DNA of 64,000 nucleotides. Source: Flavobacterium sp. Root935. GTDB taxonomy: Bacteria; Bacteroidota; Bacteroidia; Flavobacteriales; Flavobacteriaceae. The stretch lies in the NCBI RefSeq assembly GCF_001429295.1, contig NZ_LMJL01000007.1:401-64400 (forward strand). Direction: 5' to 3'. Below the pieces are notes generated by a model that made no database searches, had not been told where the DNA came from, and saw only the letters and a program-made list of their open reading frames with translations. The translations under genes were made by a program, and so were the position numbers. Each line of letters opens with the position of its first letter. Position 1 is the stretch's first letter. Below, one piece after another: positions 8,480 through 17,827 of the stretch.

Positions 8480-9091
8480 TTAAAAGTCTTTTCCTCTCGT
8501 ACCAGTAACTAAGTTAAAGGAATTGATTTTCTGATCTTGTAAAATATCCATAATTTTTTTAATTCTTGGATATTCTTCCTTCGCATCTCCTTTAATAGCA
8601 ATCTGCAATTCTTTATCATCTAAATCAATTGTAGCTCTTCTAGAGATTAGAAGCCATTCTTTTAATTGATTATCTAATGAATCCAAAGGAATTCCAGGCT
8701 GATTTGCTTTGGTTCTGTCCGCCGCTTTCATGTCAATGATTTGCTTTAAACCTGTAACTGGCACACCAAAATCGTCCATTAATGCAAATTTGGCTTTATC
8801 TTCTTCAGAGAAAGTAATACCATATTTTGCACCAATTCCTTCAAGAGTTCTTTTACGAACCTCTCTACCTTTGATGTCAAAAAATACTTTTCCTTTTCCT
8901 ACTGTAATAATCGCCAAATCTGTATCTGGCAATTTAGTTTGTACAGTAGATGCTGGAGTATCTACAGGAAGTGCTTCTGGCACTTTAGCAGTAGCGGTCA
9001 AAATAAAGAACGTTAGCAAAAGGAATGCAACATCACACATCGCAGTCATATCTGTCGATGTCGACTTTTTTTTCATTTTTATTTTAGCCAT
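8480..9091 (-). CDS. ExbD/TolR family biopolymer transport protein (first copy)
   Basis: This 203-residue ExbD paralogue has a short lysine-rich cytoplasmic tail, a helix with the key aspartate (MTAMCDVAFLLLTFFILTA, about 14-32) and a longer periplasmic part that includes an insertion (about residues 95-145) absent from the other copy. It follows exbB by 43 bases. Together with ExbB it should form the proton channel driving TonB. Confidence 0.9.
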   Translation of the reverse strand: MAKIKMKKKSTSTDMTAMCDVAFLLLTFFILTATAKVPEALPVDTPASTVQTKLPDTDLAIITVGKGKVFFDIKGREVRKRTLEGIGAKYGITFSEEDKAKFALMDDFGVPVTGLKQIIDMKAADRTKANQPGIPLDSLDNQLKEWLLISRRATIDLDDKELQIAIKGDAKEEYPRIKKIMDILQDQKINSFNLVTGTRGKDF

Positions 9092-9134
9092 TATCTTTTT
9101 ATTTTATTTTTTTGATATAAATATCAAAAATTAA

Positions 9135-9959
9135 TTATTGTCTTAAACTTCCTCTGAATTTTCTGTAAGTATTCACGATTGTAGTACCAGCCTCATCGAT
9201 AGAGTAAGTTAAATCGTCAATTTTAGCAGTAAAGAAGTTGTAAGAAACAATTGCTAAGATAGAAGTAGAGATACCTGTTGCAGTGTTGATAAGTGCCTCA
9301 GAGATACCTGTTGCAAGAGCAGCTTGGTCAGGAGTACCAGCAGAAGCTAACGCACCAAACGCTTTAATCATACCAGATACAGTTCCTAATAATCCTCCTA
9401 ATGTACCTAAAGATACTAAAGTAGAGATAATAGTCATGTTTTTCTCTAACATTGGCATTTCTAATGAAGTTGCCTCTTCGATTTCTTTGTGGATTACTTC
9501 TGAAGCTTCTTCGCTGTTGAATCCTTCTTTTTTAACATCTTGGTATTTTACCAAAGCAGATTTAATTGCGTTTGCAACTGAACCTTGTTGTTTGTCACAT
9601 GAAGCGATAGCAGCTTCGATGTTTCCTTCTTTAATACTACCTTGAACACTTTTCATGAATTTGTCAAGATTAGTTTTTCCAGCAGCTTTACCGATAACAA
9701 TAAATCTTTCAATAGAAAAAACAACAACCATTAAAAACATACCTAATAATACTGGTACGATGAAACCTCCTTTATATACTTGTCCTAATGTATTGATTGG
9801 ATGTCCTGTTTCTGGATTACCTCCTTCGAAGTTAGCAGAATCCCCCATGATTACTTTCCAAATAAACACCCCTACTAAGATACACGCTACAATAATGATT
9901 CCTGTAATCATTCCTCCCCCATTTGAAGTGCTTTCTTTTTTAACTTTAACGTTTGCCAT
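9135..9959 (-). CDS. exbB: ExbB/TolQ/MotA proton channel protein
   Basis: This 274-residue inner-membrane protein has hydrophobic segments near 17-38, 70-86, 175-200 and 212-238. It carries the family signature TLGGLLGTVSGMIKAF between the last two. It has an extra N-terminal helix compared with the shortest ExbB proteins, as is usual in Bacteroidota. It is the first gene of the operon, and a candidate promoter lies 65 bases upstream. Confidence 0.92.
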   Translation of the reverse strand: MANVKVKKESTSNGGGMITGIIIVACILVGVFIWKVIMGDSANFEGGNPETGHPINTLGQVYKGGFIVPVLLGMFLMVVVFSIERFIVIGKAAGKTNLDKFMKSVQGSIKEGNIEAAIASCDKQQGSVANAIKSALVKYQDVKKEGFNSEEASEVIHKEIEEATSLEMPMLEKNMTIISTLVSLGTLGGLLGTVSGMIKAFGALASAGTPDQAALATGISEALINTATGISTSILAIVSYNFFTAKIDDLTYSIDEAGTTIVNTYRKFRGSLRQ

Positions 9960-10340
9960 TTTTTTTAATTTTAATAGTTTTAAATAATTTTTATTTTTTA
10001 GTTATATTTAACTTGTAGAGGAGCAAATTTATACGTTTAGTTTAAATAAAAAAACTTTTTTTAATTTTATTGACCGAAATTTAACTTCAATTTAAAAAAT
10101 ATCTCATTAAATTGCCACCATCATTTTTTAGATAAAACAAAAAAAAGGTAGATAATTAGAAAAATTACAACGTTTTAGTAAATATTCAAAGATTCCATTG
10201 ATATCTTCTTAAAAAGCTGCGAATTTTTTTTTTATTAAATTTTCAATCAAAAAAAGCTTTTTCTTACTAAAAAAAACCACAATAAAAATGCCCAAAAACA
10301 AAGCAATACTCATATAACCATCTAAATTACAAATAAAAAC
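9960..10340. promoter_or_regulatory. AT-rich divergent intergenic region with candidate exbB promoter
   Basis: This 381-base gap separates the divergent exbB operon and the HerA-like gene. A minus-strand -7 element, TAAATTTG, is at 10031-10024, 65 bases before the exbB ATG. No matching TTG is visible at the expected distance. The rest is poly-A/T sequence with no coding potential or stable hairpin that I can see, and no clear promoter for the plus-strand gene. Confidence 0.45.
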
Positions 10341-11858
10341 ATGAATAGAAAAGATAATTTTATTGCTGCTATAAACACAGGGTACTCTTCAAAGGGAGAC
10401 AGCATCATCCTTGGTGGCGCAATGCTTGACGGTGAGCCACTTGCGGAAGCGCATGTGAAAATTCCATTAAAAACTTTAAATCGCCACGGATTAATTGCTG
10501 GTGCAACCGGAACAGGAAAAACTAAAACAATCCAAGTTTTTTCTGAACAGCTTTCGAATGCTGGAATTCCAGTTTTAATGATGGATATTAAAGGTGATTT
10601 TAGCGGTATTGCTAAAGAAGGAGAAGAGGAAGGTTTTATTACAGAAAGACATTCAAAAATAAACATACCTTATAATGTAGCTTCATTTCCAGTTGAACTA
10701 ATGTCGTTGTCTAAACAAAACGGAGTTCGTCTGCGTGCCACGGTTTCTGAATTTGGACCTGTTTTGTTTTCTAGAATATTAGATCTTAATGATACTCAAG
10801 CTGGAGTTGTAGCGGTTATATTTAAATATTGTGATGACAACCAAATGCCTTTATTAGATTTAAAAGACATAAAGAAAGTTATCAATTATATCACAGAAGA
10901 AGGCAAGGATGAAATTACTGCAAGTTATGGTAAAATTTCAACTGCAACTACTGGAACAATTCTTAGAAAAATTATCGAATTAGAGCAACAAGGAGGTGAC
11001 ATATTTTTTGGCGAATTATCATTTGAAACTGATGATTTAATGAGAATTGATGAGAATGGAAAAGGTTATGTTAATATCATTCGCTTGACGGATATTCAGG
11101 ACAAACCTAAATTATTTTCTACTTTCATGTTAAGCCTTTTGGCGGAAATTTATCAAAAAATGCCTGAGAAAGGAGATGCAGAACAACCTGAATTAGTGAT
11201 TTTTATTGACGAAGCACATTTAATTTTCAATGAAGCCAGTAAGGCATTGTTAGAGCAAATTGAAACTATTGTAAAATTAATTCGTTCTAAGGGTGTAGGT
11301 GTTTATTTCGTAACTCAGAATCCAATGGATGTTCCTAGCGGCGTTTTAGCTCAATTAGGATTAAAGATTCAGCATGCGCTTAGGGCTTTCACGGCAAATG
11401 ATCGTCAGGCAATTAAAAAAACAGCGGACAATTACCCAACTTCTGAATTTTATAAAACAGATGAATTACTGACAAGTCTCGGAATTGGAGAAGCTTTGGT
11501 TACAGCACTCAACGAAAAAGGTGTTCCAACTCCGCTTGTTGCGACAATGATGCGTGCGCCACAAAGCCGTATGGATATTTTATCTGCTTCTGAAATTGAT
11601 GAAATAAACAACAAATCGAAATTGGTCAAAAAATATGCTGAAGAAATAGACCGAGAAAGTGCTTACGAACTACTGACCAAGAAAATTGAAAGCGCTAATC
11701 AAGCTGCAGCAGAGCAAGAAGAACAAGCACCTACAAGATCTTCAAAAGCAGAACCAAGTACAGCAAGTGTTGTTGGAAAATCGGTTTTAAAAGTTGTAAC
11801 AAGCGCTACTTTTATTAGAGGTGTTTTTGGAGTTTTAACCAAAATCTTTAAGAAATAA
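10341..11858 (+). CDS. HerA-like helicase / DUF853 ATPase (YjgR family)
   Basis: This 505-residue P-loop ATPase has Walker A GATGTGKT at residues 54-61 and Walker B LVIFIDEAH at 285-293. It also has the conserved segments MMDIKGDFSG and VYFVTQNPMDVPSGVLAQLG, all typical of the DUF853 (YjgR) branch of HerA/FtsK ATPases. These hexameric enzymes are thought to translocate on DNA, but the cellular job of this branch is not established. The last 80 residues contain a Gln/Glu/Ala-rich linker and a hydrophobic tail. It stands alone between the exb operon and kmo. Confidence 0.88.
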   Translation: MNRKDNFIAAINTGYSSKGDSIILGGAMLDGEPLAEAHVKIPLKTLNRHGLIAGATGTGKTKTIQVFSEQLSNAGIPVLMMDIKGDFSGIAKEGEEEGFITERHSKINIPYNVASFPVELMSLSKQNGVRLRATVSEFGPVLFSRILDLNDTQAGVVAVIFKYCDDNQMPLLDLKDIKKVINYITEEGKDEITASYGKISTATTGTILRKIIELEQQGGDIFFGELSFETDDLMRIDENGKGYVNIIRLTDIQDKPKLFSTFMLSLLAEIYQKMPEKGDAEQPELVIFIDEAHLIFNEASKALLEQIETIVKLIRSKGVGVYFVTQNPMDVPSGVLAQLGLKIQHALRAFTANDRQAIKKTADNYPTSEFYKTDELLTSLGIGEALVTALNEKGVPTPLVATMMRAPQSRMDILSASEIDEINNKSKLVKKYAEEIDRESAYELLTKKIESANQAAAEQEEQAPTRSSKAEPSTASVVGKSVLKVVTSATFIRGVFGVLTKIFKK

Positions 11859-11866
11859 ACAATACC

Positions 11867-11927
11867 ACAATGTCAAAAAACAAATATCAATTACAATATT
11901 GAAAATTGTAATTGATATTGACATTGT
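11867..11927. terminator. Long AT-rich hairpin between converging genes
   Basis: An outer 8-bp arm (ACAATGTC at 11867-11874 with GACATTGT at 11920-11927) encloses an inner 14-bp perfect arm (11884-11897 with 11905-11918). It lies between the stops of the HerA-like gene and kmo and can act as terminator or 3' stabiliser for either. It has no long T-run, so efficient rho-independent termination is uncertain. Confidence 0.55.
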
Positions 11928-11935
11928 TGTTAAAA

Positions 11936-13276
11936 TTATTTAGATAACAATTCAAGAATTTTATTTTCGACTTCGGTAGAATTCCAGATATTTTCGATGT
12001 TATCCAGCTTTAAAACTTCTTCCATAATTCCGTTTTGGAAATCTCCAATCGCCAAAGCTTCTGCGTACGGACGATCACTAAAAGTTACACGGCTGTAAAG
12101 CGGAATCCATTTATCTGGATGTTTATCTGAAAAGACTTTTTCTATTTTCTTTTGCAATAAGAATTTTTCATCTGCCGTTTTTGTGCTCATTTCCATGAAA
12201 TTTCGGTATGAAAGTTCTGCAATTGCATCGGCATTTGGTTTACGGGAAATTTGATATTCGGTAAAGATCTTTTTCCAGTCGTCTCCAAATTTCTCTATCA
12301 TTTCATTTAAAACCGTAATATCTTCAAAACCTGCGTTCATTCCTTGTCCGTAAAATGGAACAATTGCGTGGCAGGCATCTCCGATCAAAGCAATTTTATC
12401 TTCGTAAGTCCACGGAAAACATTTCATGGTCACCAAAGTACTGGTTGGATTTTTAAAGAAATCATTGGCCAGTTCTGGAATTACTTCAATAGAATCTGGG
12501 AAATTTTTCTCAAAAAAATCTTCTACCATTTTTCGATCGACAAGTGATTCAAAAGAATTTTGACCTTCAAAAGGCATAAATAAAGTACAGGTAAAACTTC
12601 CGTCAAGATTAGGAAGCGCAATTAACATGTACTCACCTCTCGGCCAAATATGAAAAGAATTTTTATCTAATTTATGTGTTCCGTCTGCATTTGCGGGAAT
12701 GTTCAATTCTTTGTAACCCATGTTTAAAAATTCCTGAGAATAATTAAACATACTCTGACGCTGCATTCTGTGGCGGATTCTTGAAAAAGCACCATCTGCA
12801 CCAAAAACCATATCAAACTTTCGTTCTTCCCACTCTCCTCTTTCACTTTCGCCAATATGTAGGGTTGCGTCGCTTAAAGTAACATCCCAGACTTTCTGCT
12901 CAAAATGAAATTCGGCTCCAGCTTCTTCAGCAAGATCAATCATTTTTCGGTTTAGCTTTCCTCTGGAAATTGAGTATATAGATTCGCCTTCTTGTCCGTA
13001 ATTCTGAAAATTCAGTTTGTCTACTAGATGAATTGCACGTTTGTCCATCGGAATTGCAATTTCTCTTACCGAATCTCCAACTCCAACTGCATCGAGCGCT
13101 TTCCAGCCTCTGTTAGACATTGCCAGATTAATAGAGCGACCAGAAAAATTAATTTTTCGAATATCAGGACTACGATCATAAACATGAACGGTGTGACCAG
13201 CTTTTTTAAGATAAATTGCCAGCAGTGATCCTACAAGTCCAGAACCTACAACTGCAATTTTTAGTGAAGTTTGCAT
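11936..13276 (-). CDS. kmo: Kynurenine 3-monooxygenase
   Basis: This 446-residue FAD monooxygenase hydroxylates L-kynurenine to 3-hydroxykynurenine in tryptophan breakdown and de novo NAD synthesis. It has the N-terminal dinucleotide motif VVGSGLVGSLLA (residues 9-20) and the second FAD motif ALIGDACHAIVPFYGQGMNA. It also has the long substrate domain and the hydrophobic C-terminal region of the family. kynU, the next enzyme of the route, is 12 kb away on the same strand, so they are not in one operon. The other pathway genes are not in the window. Confidence 0.93.
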   Translation of the reverse strand: MQTSLKIAVVGSGLVGSLLAIYLKKAGHTVHVYDRSPDIRKINFSGRSINLAMSNRGWKALDAVGVGDSVREIAIPMDKRAIHLVDKLNFQNYGQEGESIYSISRGKLNRKMIDLAEEAGAEFHFEQKVWDVTLSDATLHIGESERGEWEERKFDMVFGADGAFSRIRHRMQRQSMFNYSQEFLNMGYKELNIPANADGTHKLDKNSFHIWPRGEYMLIALPNLDGSFTCTLFMPFEGQNSFESLVDRKMVEDFFEKNFPDSIEVIPELANDFFKNPTSTLVTMKCFPWTYEDKIALIGDACHAIVPFYGQGMNAGFEDITVLNEMIEKFGDDWKKIFTEYQISRKPNADAIAELSYRNFMEMSTKTADEKFLLQKKIEKVFSDKHPDKWIPLYSRVTFSDRPYAEALAIGDFQNGIMEEVLKLDNIENIWNSTEVENKILELLSK

Positions 13277-13369
13277 CAGGGAAAATCTAATATATAAGAA
13301 CGTAAAAATAAGTAATAATTACACATAAGCTTTAAAATAAACCAAATATTTGCCCATCAAGTCTAATAT

Positions 13370-13475
13370 TTACTTGGGCATGTCCCTTCGGGTCGGGCTT
13401 TCGGCTATATCTTTTATTCCGTTTCTCTTCATAAAAGGATACCGCCTCTATCCCTCATGCGGCATCTATTTTCAT
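13370..13475. repeat. Structured intergenic repeat element (GGGTCGGGCTTTCGGCTAT type)
   Basis: This GC-richer block stands out from its AT-rich surroundings. It reads CCCTTCGGGTCGGGCTTTCG, then a hairpin-forming TATCTTTTAT...ATAAAAGGATA, then CCGCCTCTATCCCTCATGCG. The CCCTTCGGG and the TATC/GATA arms can fold. I recall similar blocks as dispersed elements in flavobacterial intergenic DNA, but cannot verify this here. No promoter or coding role is visible. Confidence 0.5.
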
Positions 13476-13592
13476 AACTAAATCATGTATAATATATTTT
13501 ATAGATTTCAAATGTCAATAAAAATCTTAATTAAAAATACTACTTTAGTATAATTAGAATTATTAAACAAAATATTGGCAAATCGAAAAAAA

Positions 13593-14387
13593 ATGAACCT
13601 CTACTCAGAACATTACGTAACTCAAAAAACGGAAAGGTTCGTTAATAAAATTTGGTGTCTGGACAACAGCATCGGCGAAGACCTGATCGAAAACAAACTC
13701 GTTTTACCAAACGGCTGTTTTAATCTCGCCATTGTAAGCGGAAATGCGATAGAAGTTCATACGAGTAAAAAGAAATACGAGATGAACGAAGGCATTTACT
13801 TTTGTTCGCAAATGACCAATAAAGTTTTGGTCAATATCCAGCACAAAACTAAAGTTACAATTATACAGTTTCATGGCTGGACGCTTTCGATGTTTCCGAA
13901 ATATGATTTAGGCGATTTTACAGATTCTATTGTTCATATTAATGGCGAAGAATTACCTTTTAAAATTCATACTTATTTAGATATTAAAACTTTGCTAGAT
14001 ACAATTAATGTATATTTTGAAGAATTGACTTTTTCAAATCCAGACAAAGATCTAGTTGAAAAAATATGTGAAATCATTAAACTTAATAACGAAGAAATTT
14101 CGGTTTCGGAAATTAGCAAAACATTAAATTTATCACAGCGATTACTGCAAATCAAGTTTAAGACCGCAACTGGACTTACAATTAAAAAATACATCCAGAT
14201 TTTGAAGTTCAGAAAATCGGTTGACCAAATGGTGAATTCTGATTTAGAAAAATTAAAACTAACTGATGTCGCGCTTTACAATAAATATTTTGACCAGTCG
14301 CATTTTATAAAAAAGTTTAAAGATGTGACCAAAACGACTCCAAAAACGTTCGATCCCGATTCGTATTTTCTTTCTCAAAAAAGATAA
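13593..14387 (+). CDS. AraC family transcriptional regulator
   Basis: This protein of about 264 residues has a C-terminal double helix-turn-helix of AraC type (about residues 165-255), seen in VSEISKTLNLSQRLLQIKFKTATGLTIKKYIQ and DVALYNKYFDQSHFIKKFKDVTKTTPKTF. Its N-terminal domain is cupin-like and poorly conserved, resembling DUF6597-type sensor domains (LVLPNGCFNLAIVSGNAIE). A TTG six codons upstream is in frame, but the ATG at 13593 is the better start. The gene lies 75 bases upstream of a serine hydrolase on the same strand, a plausible target. The inducer is unknown. Confidence 0.85.
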   Translation: MNLYSEHYVTQKTERFVNKIWCLDNSIGEDLIENKLVLPNGCFNLAIVSGNAIEVHTSKKKYEMNEGIYFCSQMTNKVLVNIQHKTKVTIIQFHGWTLSMFPKYDLGDFTDSIVHINGEELPFKIHTYLDIKTLLDTINVYFEELTFSNPDKDLVEKICEIIKLNNEEISVSEISKTLNLSQRLLQIKFKTATGLTIKKYIQILKFRKSVDQMVNSDLEKLKLTDVALYNKYFDQSHFIKKFKDVTKTTPKTFDPDSYFLSQKR

Positions 14388-14407
14388 GTATTCGCATTTA
14401 TACAATT

Positions 14408-14434
14408 TTGCAAATAATGATTGACTTACTTTTG
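14408..14434 (+). promoter_or_regulatory. Promoter-like element for the serine hydrolase gene
   Basis: TTG (14408-14410), 16 bases, then TACTTTTG (14427-14434). The spacing is one base shorter than the usual range. The hydrolase ATG at 14463 lies 28 bases beyond. The element supports starting translation at 14463 rather than at the in-frame TTG at 14421, which would fall upstream of transcription start. Confidence 0.55.
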
Positions 14435-14462
14435 CAAAATCAATCATCATTCATCAATCAAA

Positions 14463-15971
14463 ATGAAAATCAATAACACTTTTTTTCAACTAAAAACTTT
14501 TTTAGTTGGGATACTTCTCATCCAAATTCAAATCGCATTCTCGCAGGAAGAAAAAAGCTCGGCTTTGTACAAGACCATTATGTCAAAAGACAGTCTTCTT
14601 TTTAATATTGGCTTTAATACTTGCGACATTAAACAATTTGAGAACTTATACACGGACGATTTTGAGTTTTTTCACGACAAAGACAGTATTTCGGACAAGG
14701 CGCTATTTTTAAAAAACTTAAAAAATGGAATTTGTGCAACGCCCAGAAAATACAATTACCGCAGAGAATTAGTTGATGGAAGTACTGAAATTTATCCGCT
14801 TTACAAAAAAGGCGTTTTGTATGGCGCCATACAAATGGGCACGCATCGATTTTTTGAAAGCACTGCTGAAAAACCCGAAGAAGCAGGAAGCTTTGCCAAG
14901 TTTACTCATCTTTGGCTTTTAAAAAATAAAGAATGGAAATTAGCCCGATCTCTGAGTTACAATCATCAAATGACGAGTTCTACAGTTAATAAAGCAGGCC
15001 TTTTTGACAATGTTGAAGAAACAGAAAAATGGCTTAAAGAAAATAATGTTCCAACTTTAGGAATCGGCATTATTACGGATGGTAAACTAAAACAGGTAAA
15101 AGTTTTTGGCGAACTTCAAAAAGGTGTTTCGGCACCTTACAATACGATTTGGAATGTCGCATCTTTAACTAAACCGGTTACGGCTGTTGTAACTTTAAAT
15201 TTAGTAAGTTCTGGAAAATGGGATTTAGATGAACCTCTTTATAAATATTGGACAGATCCAGATATTGCAAAAGATCCCTATTTAAAATTATTGACGACTA
15301 GAATTGTTTTAAGTCATCAGACTGGTTTTCCGAATTGGAGGTCTTTTAATGATTCTAACAAACTGGATTTTAAATTTAAACCTGGAACTCAATATCAATA
15401 TTCTGGAGAAGGTTTTGAGTATTTACGAAAAGCCTTGGAGAAAAAATTTCACAAAACATTAGATCAGCTGGCTTCAGAATTAATTTTTGAACCGCTGAAA
15501 ATGACTGATTCTCAATTAGTATGGAATGACAAAATTGATCTTTTGAGATATGCTACTAATTATGACAACAAAGGAAATGCCTATGAACCAACAAAAAATA
15601 AAACTGCCAGTGCCGCAGACGATTTACTAACAACTATTGAAGATTACGGAACATTTTTGTGCAGCGTTATGAAAGGTGACGGTTTAAGCAAAAAAGTTTT
15701 TGAAGAAATGAAATCACATCAGGTTTCAACAAAAAAAGACAAATACTTTGGTCTGGGTTTTGAAATTTATGATTTAGGAAATGAAAACTATGCTTTATCG
15801 CATGGTGGTGCAGACAAAGGTGTTCAGACTATTTTTTTACTGTTGCCAAAAACAAAACAAGGATTAGTAATTTTTACCAATGTTGATGACGGCTATAAAA
15901 TTTATGAAGATATCGTTGTGCATTACCTAGGAAAAAATGGAAGAAAAATAGTCGATATCGAAACGAAATAA
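14463..15971 (+). CDS. Exported serine hydrolase with N-terminal NTF2-like domain
   Basis: This 502-residue secreted or periplasmic protein has a signal peptide (about 1-27). A DUF4440/NTF2-like domain follows (about 35-168; DIKQFENLYTDDFEFFHDKD, FTHLWLLKNKEWKLARSLSY), then a class C beta-lactamase-type domain (about 185-495). The catalytic SxxK is SLTK at 234-237. Where most relatives have YxN, this protein reads YSGEGFEY, with Gly in place of Asn. The late HxG motif is present in LSHGGADKG. The family includes esterases, peptidases and amidases, so true beta-lactamase activity should not be assumed. A related hydrolase follows at 16217. Confidence 0.85.
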   Translation: MKINNTFFQLKTFLVGILLIQIQIAFSQEEKSSALYKTIMSKDSLLFNIGFNTCDIKQFENLYTDDFEFFHDKDSISDKALFLKNLKNGICATPRKYNYRRELVDGSTEIYPLYKKGVLYGAIQMGTHRFFESTAEKPEEAGSFAKFTHLWLLKNKEWKLARSLSYNHQMTSSTVNKAGLFDNVEETEKWLKENNVPTLGIGIITDGKLKQVKVFGELQKGVSAPYNTIWNVASLTKPVTAVVTLNLVSSGKWDLDEPLYKYWTDPDIAKDPYLKLLTTRIVLSHQTGFPNWRSFNDSNKLDFKFKPGTQYQYSGEGFEYLRKALEKKFHKTLDQLASELIFEPLKMTDSQLVWNDKIDLLRYATNYDNKGNAYEPTKNKTASAADDLLTTIEDYGTFLCSVMKGDGLSKKVFEEMKSHQVSTKKDKYFGLGFEIYDLGNENYALSHGGADKGVQTIFLLLPKTKQGLVIFTNVDDGYKIYEDIVVHYLGKNGRKIVDIETK

Positions 15972-16216
15972 AGCCAATATAGACCTTATAAAGAGTAGTT
16001 TTTAGTCTATGCTCGAATTCGTTTTTTAAATTAAATGAAAAAAAATTGATTGATTGTGAAACCAAATCGAAAATCGCTCGTCTAACATTTTAAGACCTTA
16101 CATTTATTTCAGTAAAAAATCGTAATTTCGACACAAAACACTGAATGTCTAACTGTTATCAGGTTTCAATCATCAATCAAAAATGAATCATTTATTTCAA
16201 CCAATTATCAATCATT

Positions 16217-17677
16217 ATGAAAAAATCAATCAAACTTATTACACTCTTTGTAGTTTTTCAAATCTCGGCTTTAAGCACTTTTGCACAAGATAAAGCACAG
16301 CAAATTGAACAGCTTTTAGCTAAATACAACGAATACGGACAATTTAACGGCTCCGCTCTCGTTGCCGTAAATGGGAAAGTAATTTTTAAAAAAGGTTTTG
16401 GTTTGGCCAATATGGAATGGGATGTTCCAAATCAGCCTGATACCAAATTCAGATTAGGTTCTATCAGCAAACAATTTACAGCGTTTTTAATAGTAAAACT
16501 AGCTGAAGAAGGAAAACTGAAATTAGATGTTCCAATCACAAGTTATCTGCCAGATTATCCAAAAGAAAATGGTGGTAAAATTACAATTCATCACTTATTG
16601 ACACACACGTCTGGAATTCCGAATTATACCAGTGCGCCAAACTTTTTTAAAGATAAAGCTCGAAATCCGTATACTCCAGAAGAATTCGTAAAAACGTTTT
16701 CAAGTCTGCCGCTTGAATTTACGCCTGGCGAAAAATTCAATTACAGCAATTCTGGTTATTTTCTATTGGGTTATATTATTGAAAAAATTTCAGGGAAAAC
16801 ATACGAACAATATTTACAGGAAATTATTTTTACGCCTTTAAAAATGGTTAATTCTGGTTATGACCACAGCGATGTCATTTTAAAAAACAGAGCGGCTGGT
16901 TACGAAAAACAGGGGAAAAAAATTGTAAACGCTGCATATCTTGACATGAGCATTCCGTATGCCGCTGGATCTTTGTACTCAACGGTAGAAGATTTGTATT
17001 TGTGGGATCAGGCGCTTTATACAAACAAACTGCTTTCAGAAAAATCCATAGAATCTTTATACAAACCATATATTAAAGCGTGGGGCGGTTTTTATGGATA
17101 TGGATGGTCAACTTATGAAGCTCCAAATGGACAAAACAGCAAATTGAATATTATTGAGCACGGAGGTGGCATTAACGGATTTAATACAGTCATTTCTCGT
17201 ATTCCTGCAGATAAGAATCTTGTAGTTTTATTAAACAATACAGGCGGAACCGTTTTAGGCGAAATGAACACTGCTATTCGTGCTATTTTATACAATCAGC
17301 CGTTTGATCAGCCTAAAAAATCGCTGGCATTAGATTTATTGGATATTTATAATGAAAAAGGCGCAGCGACTGGAACCGAAACTTATAAAAAACTGAAAAA
17401 TGATCCTACATACGCTATTAAAGAAGGAGATATGAATCGAGTTGGATATCAGTTATTACAAAACGGAAAAAAGAAAGAAGCAATTGAAGTTTTCAAAATT
17501 AACGTAGAAACTTTCCCAAAATCAGGAAATGCTTTTGACAGTTTAGGTGAAGCTTATCTAGCAGATGGTGATAAAAAATTAGCTATCGCGAATTACAAAA
17601 AGTCAGTCGAATTAGATCCTTCAAATGAAAACGGGAAAAAAGTATTAGATGAACTTTCAAAAAGTAAAACTAAATAA
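16217..17677 (+). CDS. Exported serine hydrolase with C-terminal TPR
   Basis: This 486-residue protein has a signal peptide (about 1-23, cut after TFAQ) and a class C beta-lactamase/penicillin-binding-like domain. Its motifs are SISK (S82-K85), YSN (176-178) and EHGGGINGF. Residues from about 400 form TPR-like helices (GYQLLQNGKKKEAIEVFKIN, DGDKKLAIANYKKSVELDPS). It probably hydrolyses esters or peptides in the periplasm. Unlike the neighbour at 14463, its YxN motif is intact. A strong terminator follows, so it ends its transcript. Confidence 0.87.
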   Translation: MKKSIKLITLFVVFQISALSTFAQDKAQQIEQLLAKYNEYGQFNGSALVAVNGKVIFKKGFGLANMEWDVPNQPDTKFRLGSISKQFTAFLIVKLAEEGKLKLDVPITSYLPDYPKENGGKITIHHLLTHTSGIPNYTSAPNFFKDKARNPYTPEEFVKTFSSLPLEFTPGEKFNYSNSGYFLLGYIIEKISGKTYEQYLQEIIFTPLKMVNSGYDHSDVILKNRAAGYEKQGKKIVNAAYLDMSIPYAAGSLYSTVEDLYLWDQALYTNKLLSEKSIESLYKPYIKAWGGFYGYGWSTYEAPNGQNSKLNIIEHGGGINGFNTVISRIPADKNLVVLLNNTGGTVLGEMNTAIRAILYNQPFDQPKKSLALDLLDIYNEKGAATGTETYKKLKNDPTYAIKEGDMNRVGYQLLQNGKKKEAIEVFKINVETFPKSGNAFDSLGEAYLADGDKKLAIANYKKSVELDPSNENGKKVLDELSKSKTK

Positions 17678-17703
17678 CATTTAAAAAATCCTTTTAAAAT
17701 TAT

Positions 17704-17746
17704 CTCCGATAAAATAGATTCAAATCTTTTTTATCGGAGTTTTTTT
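17704..17746 (+). terminator. Rho-independent terminator
   Basis: CTCCGATAAAA (17704-17714) pairs with TTTTATCGGAG (17729-17739), followed by seven T. It lies 27 bases after the stop of the second serine hydrolase. Confidence 0.9.
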
Positions 17747-17827
17747 GTTACAATTTCTAACATTCAAATTGGATAATTTAGCTTTAAAAATATTATTTTA
17801 GCCCGACCCAAAATAACAATTTAACCT

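Noticed and set aside
14421..14462. N-terminal extension of the serine hydrolase from a TTG
   Set aside because: It would overlap the -7 promoter element and bury the signal peptide behind 14 polar residues.
14463..17677. True beta-lactamases conferring antibiotic resistance
   Set aside because: The class C-like fold is shared by many esterases and peptidases; no AmpC-specific features could be shown.
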